NCBI GenBank assembly: GCA_964521305.1
Contig: CAZFQZ010000032.1
Coordinates: 1 to 8,788, forward strand
Length of the DNA stretch: 8,788 nucleotides
Direction of reading: 5' to 3'
From: CAZBEJ01 sp964521305
GTDB taxonomy: Bacteria > Patescibacteriota > Microgenomatia > UBA1406 > GWC2-37-13
In this document: positions 1-5,769 of the stretch, piece by piece
Position numbering within the stretch: position 1 is the stretch's first letter
Layout of the letters: each line of letters begins with the position of its first letter
Notes under the pieces: generated by a model
Databases searched by the model: none
What the model was told of the DNA's origin: nothing
What the model saw: only the letters and a program-made list of their open reading frames with translations
Made by a program: the position numbers and the translations under genes

Positions 1-723
1 CTTAGGGAAATCGAGGAACTGATATGGCATGAAGATAAAGTTAAAAATGAAAAAAGAAAAATGAAAAATGAGGAAGTGGCGGCATTTTGTTTTTAGAGGC
101 GATGCATTAAAGAATAATACGAGAAATATCAACGGGTAGAAAACCAAGGAGGTAAATTTCGTGGCAGTCATGGCCGCGAACACAATTCCGGCAGTTATTA
201 TTATTTTTTCGGTCGGTGTCCTGACGAAGCGGAGATATATAAGGATGAGCAGCGTGGTAAGGAAGGTAAGAAACGTATCAACCGTATAGAAATGGGAATT
301 CTGGATGACAAAAAACGTTATAGAGTAGGCAAGTGCGCTCACCAGTGATAATTTTTCCTTGTGCCAGAGGTGCTGTGCGATGTAATAGACCAACAACACC
401 GTACCGCAGTCAAATAAAACCGACAGGACTCTGCCGACATACAGCATATTCTGGTAATTCGCAACATCCGTAACCAGTATGAAGCTTAACAATTGGGAAA
501 CTCCTTTCAGCAGGTATATGGGCAATGAACCGTAATTGAAAAAATTCGGATTCAGGTTTTTGAAAAAGGAAATTGTGGCCGCAACCATCAAAATCATGCG
601 TTCATCCGGATGGATATGGAATCCCTGATCCCAATTGATGCCGAAGATGCGCAGCGCAAAAGCAAAAAATACCAATAAGAAAAGCCAATAATTAACAGTA
701 GGTTTGCTTTTATGAGAAATCAT
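1..723 (-). CDS. GT-C fold glycosyltransferase, PMT/ArnT-like, partial (3' end outside window)
   Basis: This is the first 241 codons of an open frame that continues past the left edge. The product is a polytopic membrane protein that probably transfers a sugar from a polyprenyl-phosphate carrier to an envelope acceptor. Residues 10-28 form a first membrane helix. An outer loop follows with the acidic motif HPDER (residues 38-42), where GT-C enzymes of the PMT/ArnT type keep catalytic or metal-binding acidic residues. The stretch FNYGSLPIYL (62-71) is also typical of these proteins. Further hydrophobic segments follow at roughly 95-115, 125-165 and 175-205. The start is the only in-frame ATG before the membrane helix, and no Shine-Dalgarno motif precedes it. 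It diverges from lgt across 83 bases. Residues 217-228 are encoded by a heptamer repeat array (see 41-75). Family assignment is good; donor, acceptor and exact GT family are unknown. Confidence 0.82.
   Translation of the reverse strand, partial: MISHKSKPTVNYWLFLLVFFAFALRIFGINWDQGFHIHPDERMILMVAATISFFKNLNPNFFNYGSLPIYLLKGVSQLLSFILVTDVANYQNMLYVGRVLSVLFDCGTVLLVYYIAQHLWHKEKLSLVSALAYSITFFVIQNSHFYTVDTFLTFLTTLLILIYLRFVRTPTEKIIITAGIVFAAMTATKFTSLVFYPLIFLVLFFNASPLKTKCRHFLIFHFSFFIFNFIFMPYQFLDFPK
41..75. repeat. Heptamer tandem array inside the glycosyltransferase gene
   Basis: Five contiguous 7-base units fill this stretch. On the plus strand the unit is close to TGAAAAA: ttaaaaa at 41, tgaaaaa at 48, agaaaaa at 55, tgaaaaa at 62 and a decayed tgaggaa at 69. 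It lies in the coding sequence on the minus strand and encodes residues 217-228, a phenylalanine-rich segment (FLIFHFSFFIFN). Because 7 is not a multiple of 3, the units are read in successive frames, yet no stop arises. It resembles the intergenic arrays elsewhere in this window in period and degeneracy, but uses another word. Confidence 0.7.
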
Positions 724-806
724 TGTTATATTGTTATATGGCTATATGGTAAATTTAGTCATTTTATTATAACAATTTAGCAATATAACCATTCAATCAT
801 TTCACC
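724..806. repeat. Divergent intergenic region with two outward octamer arrays
   Basis: The 83 bases between the divergent glycosyltransferase and lgt genes hold two arms of degenerate 8-base units with consensus CMATWTAR. On the minus strand the units occupy 749-742 (CCATATAG), 741-734 (CCATATAA) and 733-726 (CAATATAA), and the next unit at 725 begins CAATG, which is the glycosyltransferase start. On the plus strand units start at 773 (CAATTTAG), 781 (CAATATAA), 789 (CCATTCAA) and 797 (TCATTTCA), and the next unit at 805 begins CCATG, the lgt start. Positions 3-4 (AT) never vary, and both start codons fall exactly in phase. The middle (about 750-772) is AT-rich without clear units. Confidence 0.75.
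733..762 (-). promoter_or_regulatory. Candidate sigma70-type promoter for the glycosyltransferase
   Basis: On the minus strand ATGACT (762-757) and TATAAC (738-733) are separated by 18 bases, giving a plausible -35/-10 pair. Transcription would start about 726, some three bases before the ATG, so the mRNA would be nearly leaderless. The -10 box is itself part of the octamer array, so the match may partly reflect the repeat composition. Confidence 0.35.
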
Positions 807-1679
807 ATGCTTCCCGTTTTGCTTGATCTCAAATTCGTCAAAATCTACACCTTCGGCGTATTTCTCGTGCTCGCGTTTTTCTGGGGAAGTTTTTTGCTAT
901 GGAAAAACATACGGTTGACGCAGCACAAAGAGGAAGAAATATTCGACGGGCTATTTTTATCCCTGTTGGGCGGATTGTTTTTCGGCAGATTGGTGTATGT
1001 TATCTTGAATTTCAAGTCATTCGGTATTAATCTGGGCAAATTTATCCTTATCAACGGCTATCCCGGCATATCCTTATTCGGTTCGATATTCGGCGGTTTT
1101 CTCGTGGTCATATTGTATCTGTATTTCAAGAAGATCAAAATCGTCGACACATTGGATTATTTCATAAGTCCGCTTTTTTTTGCCCTTGCAATCGGAAAAC
1201 TCGGCAGTTTTTTCGGCGGAGTAGAGGTGGGCACGAAAATAAGGTATTTGTTTGGGATCCATTATGCGGGGTTTGACGGCAGCAGGCATCCTACCGCGTT
1301 CTATGAGTCCCTCTTTTTTTTCTTTGCCGCATACTGGTCATACAGGATGCTTTTCGAAATCCGCAAGGACGTGCTGAAAAACGGTTTTCTGATCGCTTTT
1401 TTCGTATGGGCATTCAGTCTTGATAATTTTGTATTTGACAAAATCAAGATCAATGTTCTATACTTCTATGGTTTCAGATTCAATTGGATGATCTCAGCCG
1501 TGTTACTCTTGACATCGAGCGTATATTTCCTTTATTATTTTAGGAGTACGATTGGTTCAGGGATCGGACTGATTAGCAATTTTCTGACCGGTTATGGACA
1601 AAAAACCATCAAAATCATTCACCACAAACCTAAGAATAAAACTCGAGAAGGAGAGGGAAAAAATACTCAAGCAGGTTGA
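807..1679 (+). CDS. lgt: Prolipoprotein diacylglyceryl transferase, divergent Lgt family member
   Basis: Lgt moves a diacylglyceryl group from phosphatidylglycerol to the lipobox cysteine of prolipoproteins at the cytoplasmic membrane. The 290-residue length is normal for the family. Family signatures are the second-helix motif GRLVYV (60-65), the glycine-rich segment 84-97, GKLGSFFGG (130-138), and RHPTAFYES (160-168), which matches the Lgt signature RHPTQLYE. About seven hydrophobic segments are visible. Several positions important in E. coli Lgt look changed by eye alignment: the FHG motif containing His103 reads LFG (90-92), Arg143 aligns with Lys131, and Asn146 with Ser134. Activity is therefore uncertain. 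No Shine-Dalgarno motif precedes the ATG, which is in phase with an octamer array. The polar tail (about 255-290) is encoded by DNA shared with the next gene. Alternative: an Lgt-like paralogue with another acyl-transfer role. Confidence 0.85.
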   Translation: MLPVLLDLKFVKIYTFGVFLVLAFFWGSFLLWKNIRLTQHKEEEIFDGLFLSLLGGLFFGRLVYVILNFKSFGINLGKFILINGYPGISLFGSIFGGFLVVILYLYFKKIKIVDTLDYFISPLFFALAIGKLGSFFGGVEVGTKIRYLFGIHYAGFDGSRHPTAFYESLFFFFAAYWSYRMLFEIRKDVLKNGFLIAFFVWAFSLDNFVFDKIKINVLYFYGFRFNWMISAVLLLTSSVYFLYYFRSTIGSGIGLISNFLTGYGQKTIKIIHHKPKNKTREGEGKNTQAG

Positions 1680-1959
1680 TTCGTTGAGGCGTGACGACCC
1701 CTTTAGCGATCCCGACCACGCATCTGACAATGCCGCAGTCGACACTGACGTGCGTGAACAGGTCGGTCATGAAACGATCGAAGCGGAGATCAAGGATTTG
1801 GAGAAACGGCTCGTGGATATAGAAACCGCACTAAAAAAAATATACAAAAATGCGTTCGGCATGTGCGAAAAATGCGGCAAAGCGATTCCGTTGCCCAGAT
1901 TGGAACTTATTCCTGAAGCGAGATTCTGCATAGACTGCGAGAAGAAACTGAGGAAATGA
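1594..1959 (+). CDS. DksA/TraR-family C4 zinc-finger protein
   Basis: The product is a 121-residue protein of the DksA/TraR type. Members bind in the secondary channel of RNA polymerase and alter initiation, often with ppGpp; that role here is inferred from family. An N-terminal charged helical region (about 12-35) and a second helix (about 59-85) would form the coiled coil. A four-cysteine zinc finger follows with C91, C94, C112 and C115, in the typical contexts CEKCGK and CIDCE. Length fits short DksA relatives. The frame begins 86 bases before the lgt stop. The first in-frame ATG was kept because it preserves the leading helix; a TTG at 1684, just after the lgt stop, would lose 30 residues and has no well-placed ribosome-binding site either. 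Co-transcription and translational coupling with lgt are likely. No clear Shine-Dalgarno motif is seen. Confidence 0.85.
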   Translation: MDKKPSKSFTTNLRIKLEKEREKILKQVDSLRRDDPFSDPDHASDNAAVDTDVREQVGHETIEAEIKDLEKRLVDIETALKKIYKNAFGMCEKCGKAIPLPRLELIPEARFCIDCEKKLRK

Positions 1960-1960
1960 A

Positions 1961-2040
1961 ATAGATGGTTGAGAATAGAGCGAAGCATCTAACTTCTATC
2001 ATCGGTACCTATCTTCAATCTTCTACTATCTATGGTCTAA
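1961..2040. repeat. Inverted pair of heptamer arrays between the DksA-like and antiporter genes
   Basis: This gap holds two arms of 7-base units that face each other. On the plus strand units begin at 1964 (GATGGTT), 1971 (GAGAATA) and 1978 (GAGCGAA). On the minus strand units begin at 2030 (GATAGTA), 2023 (GAAGATT) and 2016 (GAAGATA). Every unit starts GA, and the arms share the purine-rich pattern GAWRRWA. The centre contains the palindrome GGTACC (2004-2009). Pairing between the arms is only partial (about 10 of 17 by eye) and no T-run follows, so it is a poor classical terminator, though it could still mark the end of the lgt transcript. Confidence 0.55.
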
Positions 2041-2048
2041 TCTTTAGG

Positions 2049-2054
2049 TATACT
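2049..2054 (+). promoter_or_regulatory. Candidate -10 box of the antiporter operon
   Basis: TATACT lies 7 bases before the ATG at 2062, which would place transcription start at or next to the start codon. No convincing -35 hexamer is found 16-18 bases upstream, so the call rests on the -10 match and on the similar spacing seen before other genes in this window. Confidence 0.3.
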
Positions 2055-2061
2055 CATATGT

Positions 2062-3789
2062 ATGTCTGACATTCCTATACCTCTCATCATGAGTTTTTTT
2101 CTCTTCCTTCTTTTCCCGTTCGTTTTTGCAGCATTAGCCAGGAAGTTTCGCGTAAGCTCAATAGTCGGATACATTGTCGGCGGCCTGTTCGTCGGCAACC
2201 TGTTCACGCAAACGAGTTCACTGCAGGCGATCAATGCATTCGCGTATTTCGGTATCATCCTGCTGTTGTTTACCCTTGGGTTGGAGATTAATTTTTCCCG
2301 CCTGATTGCGCTGAAAAAATATATCGTGCTTGGCGGTACGCTGCAGTTGTTATTGTCCGCGGTCGGCGTTTTCTTCATAAGCCTGCTGTTCAGGTTTTCG
2401 CTTTTGGAATCGTTTTTGATCGGATTGGCGCTGTCGTCTTCGTCGACTACGCTTGTTGCCAAAATCATCCAGGATAAAGGAGAGGAAAATTCGTTCGTGG
2501 GCGAACTAACTATGGGAATCCTTATTTTCCAGGATATCGCATTCATCCCGTATCTGATTATTTTTGCATCCATCACTAATAAGAACCTGGAATTTTTTCC
2601 CATGATCCTGAAGATAGGAATAGGCGTTATCGAATCGTCGATCATCATCGCGCTCCTGTTTTTCCTGGGAAGAAAAACAATCCCGAAGGTCTTCAACAGG
2701 ATAGCGCGGTCGTCACGTGAATTGTTGAATCTGTTTATCATCCTGTTTATTTTTTTTATCACGTTGCTGTCGCTCTATGTGAAAATACCCATCCTGATCG
2801 GCGTTTTCGTCGCAGGAGTGTTGTTGGCACAAACCATGGAGCATTACCATATTTTTTCCGAAGTACGGCCTCTGCGGGATCTTCTGGCAGTGATTTTTTT
2901 CGTGTATATCGGCACCAGCATCAAACTACCGCTTATTTTTTCCTCCATACCCTCCATTCTCCTTTTTACCCTGCTGGTCGTCCTCATAAAGGCAATCATC
3001 GTCCTGGTTATCTTTTTGGCAATGCGGTTCCACTCGCGGACGTCTTTCACCCTGAGTGCGTATCTGTTCCAGATCGACGAGGATGCGTTTATTTTGATGG
3101 CATCGGCATTTCTTAATGGCGTGGTGTCGCACCATACGTATCTCTTTATCATGGCCTCCGTACTGATAACATTGGTGTTGACGCCGATTGTTATCAAGAA
3201 CAAGGACATGTTGTATACCCATATAAGGAGTTTTATCAAAAAATATCTCAGCTTTGTGGAAAATTTCATCACGTACCGGATAGACAGGAATCAGTCACCG
3301 ATTGATGCGTTACAGATAAAAAACCATATCATTATTTGCGGCTACGGAAGAATTGGCAGTTATATCGGCAAGTCGTTGATGATGGCAGACATGCCCTTTA
3401 TTGCTATAGACTATAATTTCCAGATAGTCGAACATGCAAAAAGGGAAGGCGTGAATATCATCTACGGGGATCCGAGCGATATAGACATCCTTGATTATGC
3501 CGAAGCGGAGAAAGCGATTATGATCATCGTGGCCTTGCCGGAAAAATATGCGCAGGAAGAGATCATTCTCAACGCGAAAAAACTGAATCCCAAAATATAC
3601 ATCATAAGCCGTGTTCACCGCGAACGCGACCAGAAACGGATGAAAGATCTCGGCGTACACGTCATCGTCCAGCCCGAGTTCGAGGCGTCGCTTTCCATAA
3701 TAAGAAAGATTTATATGCTGCATAAATTGAGTAAAGAGGACATTATCGGCAAAATTCGGCGCCTGAAGATCGAGCACGGGCTCGCATAA
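2062..3789 (+). CDS. Kef-type K+(Na+)/H+ antiporter (CPA2) with C-terminal RCK/TrkA-N domain
   Basis: The product is a 575-residue monovalent cation:proton antiporter of the CPA2 family. Residues 1-390 form about 12 membrane helices with typical landmarks: GLEINFS (73-79), a serine/threonine-rich ion-path segment SSSSTTLVAK (125-134), FQDIAFIP (156-163) with the Gln-Asp pair of KefC-like transporters, and FQIDEDAF (336-343) in place of the usual QxGEFAF. A Rossmann RCK domain follows with GYGRIG (427-432) and acidic D450 at the end of the second strand, which suggests NAD(H) or another nucleotide as ligand. There is no room for a TrkA-C domain, as in KefB/KefC. Its likely role is cytoplasmic K+ and pH control gated by nucleotide binding. 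The gene leads a run with the LytR_C gene (17-base gap) and a small membrane protein. The exact transported ion cannot be told from sequence. Confidence 0.88.
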   Translation: MSDIPIPLIMSFFLFLLFPFVFAALARKFRVSSIVGYIVGGLFVGNLFTQTSSLQAINAFAYFGIILLLFTLGLEINFSRLIALKKYIVLGGTLQLLLSAVGVFFISLLFRFSLLESFLIGLALSSSSTTLVAKIIQDKGEENSFVGELTMGILIFQDIAFIPYLIIFASITNKNLEFFPMILKIGIGVIESSIIIALLFFLGRKTIPKVFNRIARSSRELLNLFIILFIFFITLLSLYVKIPILIGVFVAGVLLAQTMEHYHIFSEVRPLRDLLAVIFFVYIGTSIKLPLIFSSIPSILLFTLLVVLIKAIIVLVIFLAMRFHSRTSFTLSAYLFQIDEDAFILMASAFLNGVVSHHTYLFIMASVLITLVLTPIVIKNKDMLYTHIRSFIKKYLSFVENFITYRIDRNQSPIDALQIKNHIIICGYGRIGSYIGKSLMMADMPFIAIDYNFQIVEHAKREGVNIIYGDPSDIDILDYAEAEKAIMIIVALPEKYAQEEIILNAKKLNPKIYIISRVHRERDQKRMKDLGVHVIVQPEFEASLSIIRKIYMLHKLSKEDIIGKIRRLKIEHGLA

Positions 3790-3806
3790 TACATTGATGG
3801 AATTAT

Positions 3807-4685
3807 ATGATCGGAAGAAACAAAACAATTGTTGTCATTCTTTTATTCATTCTTCTGTTTGCGGGATTCAAAATCGTGGACGGATCCACGTACCTGCATA
3901 GGACAGACCGTCTGAATATGGTATTTTATTCATCCAAAACGACATTCTATTCGTTCGGATTCGGCGACGTCGATTATTACGCCGAGTTTCCGACAAATGC
4001 CGAAGTGCTGGTTCCCGGCGGATACCAGTATTACCGCATCGGTGCACTGGGAAAGATCGTTTCGCTTCAAAAGGATCCGCGCCTGATCCAGAAGACATTC
4101 AGTTCCGCGCTGTCAACCTATGTTGATTTGTATTTTTTTCCCAAAAATCCCGATATCTATTACACATCCCAGCAATCGAATTTCATCCGTTTGCCGTCAT
4201 GGAAAGAAATAGTGTTCGACGACTCGAACGCAAACGTCCTTGACCGGATTCTGGTGCTTTTGTATTTTATCAGGCAACAGGGTATCCAATATACGAGGAT
4301 ATCGGTCGACTATTTGAAATCAGAAGGAAATGAAGCAATCTTTGATAGGGAAACGTTTTTTAAGCACTATCAGGGATATTTTTACAAACAGACCTATAGA
4401 AATGAAAAACTCCATGTACAAATTTTATATACGAAAAGCTATGGAACGGCAGAATTACTGAGCGATATATTGGAAGGGCAGGGGATCCAGGTGGTTGACA
4501 TCAGTCAGACGTCGAATCCGATGCAGCAGTGTGCTATTATTTACAGCAAGGACGACAAAAAAAATACCCGTACCGTCCGTGATCTGCAACGGGATTTGCA
4601 CTGCAGCGTGAAAAAAGGCACAACAGATATTTCTGATATAATATTGATGTTGGGAAATTTAGAGAAAGAGTGGGGGATAAATTGA
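3807..4685 (+). CDS. Membrane-anchored protein with LytR_C domain
   Basis: The product is a 292-residue protein with one N-terminal membrane anchor (about 7-23, preceded by K/R residues) and an outer part. The region 202-285 has the LytR/CpsA/Psr C-terminal (LytR_C) pattern: a strand LHVQILY, a helix TAELLSDILEGQGI, a strand VVDIS, the strand CAIIYS, a helix, and a final strand DIILMLG. The catalytic LCP domain that attaches polymers to peptidoglycan in LytR proteins is absent, so only the accessory domain is present. The middle region (25-200) is not recognised; it contains many aromatic residues and the segment VLDRILVLLYFIRQ. There is no lipobox cysteine. It sits 17 bases after the antiporter and one base before a small membrane-protein gene, so an operon is likely. 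A role in the cell wall is inferred from the domain; its partner is unknown. Confidence 0.72.
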   Translation: MIGRNKTIVVILLFILLFAGFKIVDGSTYLHRTDRLNMVFYSSKTTFYSFGFGDVDYYAEFPTNAEVLVPGGYQYYRIGALGKIVSLQKDPRLIQKTFSSALSTYVDLYFFPKNPDIYYTSQQSNFIRLPSWKEIVFDDSNANVLDRILVLLYFIRQQGIQYTRISVDYLKSEGNEAIFDRETFFKHYQGYFYKQTYRNEKLHVQILYTKSYGTAELLSDILEGQGIQVVDISQTSNPMQQCAIIYSKDDKKNTRTVRDLQRDLHCSVKKGTTDISDIILMLGNLEKEWGIN

Positions 4686-4686
4686 T

Positions 4687-4854
4687 ATGGATATTATTCT
4701 TGTATCTCTGGTATTATTTCTTATTTCCTTTTTACTGGCACTGCGTTCAATGAGAGATTTCCGATTGCCGGCCGAATTACAGCACATGCTGAATGCCAGA
4801 AAAGTGAAAGGAACAATCGTGTTTTTGAGGAACAAAATAGTGCATTACAAATAG
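4687..4854 (+). CDS. Small single-helix membrane protein, 55 residues, unknown function
   Basis: A short open frame starts one base after the preceding stop and ends at the TAG at 4852-4854. The product has one strong membrane helix (about 3-19) directly at the N-terminus, then the basic, mostly polar segment RSMRDFRLPAEL and a second amphipathic stretch ending KIVHYK. A purine block ggggga (4672-4677) lies 9 bases before the ATG and is the best Shine-Dalgarno-like site in the window. Tight spacing, the site and the membrane-protein composition support a real gene translated with the LytR_C gene. It is too short to assign to a family. The stop lies only 4 bases from the stop of the convergent TPR gene. 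Confidence 0.62.
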   Translation: MDIILVSLVLFLISFLLALRSMRDFRLPAELQHMLNARKVKGTIVFLRNKIVHYK

Positions 4855-4858
4855 CTGT

Positions 4859-5656
4859 TTACTCTTCGCTTTCGTCATCGCTTTCTTCGGAGTCGATCGG
4901 TATATATTCCTTTTCTTCAGTAGCCAGCGATTCGGCAAGATGTTCAAGATCACCTTCATGAAGTTCCTCGGAATCTTCGTCTTTTGAACTGTCATCCTGC
5001 GATTGGTTGATTTCTTCCAGCTTGTTTTGCATACTGGTCGGAAAGGATGTGTATTTCATGACTTTCCTTCCCTTCTTTTCTTCATTGACGAATACGACCA
5101 CCTTACTCAGGCTGGCTTCTTTAATCAGTGCGGAAAAAACGCTTCCTGCTTTGATGAGGATAGTCAGGCGTTTCGATATGTCGTCAGGGAGAGAGCCGAT
5201 GTATTCTTTGGATTCCGCCCGTACTTCAATCCTTCGTTTTTTCGGTATGAGGTTGATGCGCTGCCCTATGGAGAGGGAAGCGAGCACGTTTTTCTGTCCC
5301 GGATTGACAACCACGATACTCTTGGTTTTGCCCGGCGTTTCCAGGAAGAGCGTGGGATTAAGCTCTAGTTTTTTTTCAGGTCGCAGTTTGGTTTTTCTGG
5401 ATTCTAATATCTTAATGCGTTCAAGGCTGTCGAGTATTGTCTGGTTGCCGGGCTTGAGTTTCAAGGCTTTTTTATATTGTTTTTTTGCATCGGCTATTTT
5501 GTTTGATTGGAGAAGAGCATAGGCGAGCCGTAAATATCCGTCAACATTATGTTTGTCTGCCTCGATGACTTTCTTGTTGAAAGCTATAGCGTCCTGCCAT
5601 CGGATTTTGATTGCCGCATTGATCGCCAGCTGCTCGAGTTTTTGAATGTCATCCAT
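4859..5656 (-). CDS. TPR protein with HIRAN-like central domain and acidic tail
   Basis: The 265-residue product is cytoplasmic, with no signal peptide or membrane helix. Residues 6-85 form two to two and a half tetratricopeptide repeats (helix pairs with A23, Y41, A45, A57, A64 and P69 at consensus-like positions). The region 102-206 is mostly beta strands and contains the core EYIGSLPDDISKRLTILIKAG (151-171), which resembles the IGYLP...L...G core of HIRAN domains; this is a pattern judgement only. From about 217 to the end the chain is very acidic (D/E/S-rich). TPR domains usually bind partner proteins, so an adaptor or scaffold role is likely, possibly with nucleic acid if the HIRAN resemblance is real. 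It is transcribed alone, opposite the operon on its left, with a good promoter just before its ATG. Function is unknown. Confidence 0.78.
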   Translation of the reverse strand: MDDIQKLEQLAINAAIKIRWQDAIAFNKKVIEADKHNVDGYLRLAYALLQSNKIADAKKQYKKALKLKPGNQTILDSLERIKILESRKTKLRPEKKLELNPTLFLETPGKTKSIVVVNPGQKNVLASLSIGQRINLIPKKRRIEVRAESKEYIGSLPDDISKRLTILIKAGSVFSALIKEASLSKVVVFVNEEKKGRKVMKYTSFPTSMQNKLEEINQSQDDSSKDEDSEELHEGDLEHLAESLATEEKEYIPIDSEESDDESEE

Positions 5657-5668
5657 AGATTATGTACC

Positions 5669-5696
5669 AGTATATGGGAAATATTGAGAAAGTCAA
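5669..5696 (-). promoter_or_regulatory. Sigma70-type promoter of the TPR gene
   Basis: On the minus strand TTGACT (5696-5691) and TATACT (5674-5669) are separated by 16 bases, each one mismatch from consensus. Transcription would start about 5662, roughly six bases before the ATG at 5656. There is no room for a Shine-Dalgarno site, so the mRNA is predicted to have almost no leader. Confidence 0.6.
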
Positions 5697-5766
5697 GTAT
5701 AATGAGAAGTATAATGCGTAACATGTAACGTGTATACCGAATACATTATACGTTATACGCTACACG
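5697..5766. repeat. Inverted heptamer arrays upstream of yebC, with tandem TATAAT boxes
   Basis: Two arms of degenerate 7-base units flank a short centre (ccga, near 5737-5740). The left arm reads, on the plus strand, GTATAAT (5709), GCGTAAC (5716), ATGTAAC (5723) and GTGTATA (5730). The right arm reads ATTATAC (5745), GTTATAC (5752) and GCTACAC (5759), the reverse complement of the same word (about GTTATAC). The right arm ends four bases before the yebC ATG. A perfect 10-base direct repeat, AAGTATAATG, occurs at 5695 and 5707 and provides two plus-strand TATAAT boxes (5698-5703 and 5710-5715). No good -35 sits at the right distance (TTGAGA at 5684 is 20 bases away from the second box), so the yebC promoter is only tentative. 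Confidence 0.6.
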
Positions 5767-5769
5767 AAG

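Noticed and set aside
724..806. CRISPR-like array
   Set aside because: Units are 8 bases, contiguous and degenerate with no spacers, so this is not a CRISPR. No cas gene is present in the window.
2037..2762. 241-codon open frame on the minus strand opposite the antiporter gene
   Set aside because: It is antisense to a clear membrane-transport gene, and its product is rich in Arg, Ser, Asn and Met without domain signs. It is a shadow of the codon pattern on the other strand.
3310..3828. 172-codon minus-strand frame opposite the RCK domain
   Set aside because: It lies entirely opposite conserved RCK coding sequence and the following gene start, with no family signature of its own.
5007..5522. 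171-codon plus-strand frame opposite the TPR gene
   Set aside because: The minus-strand TPR protein is recognisable and has a good promoter; the opposite frame yields a Ser/Phe-rich product without motifs.
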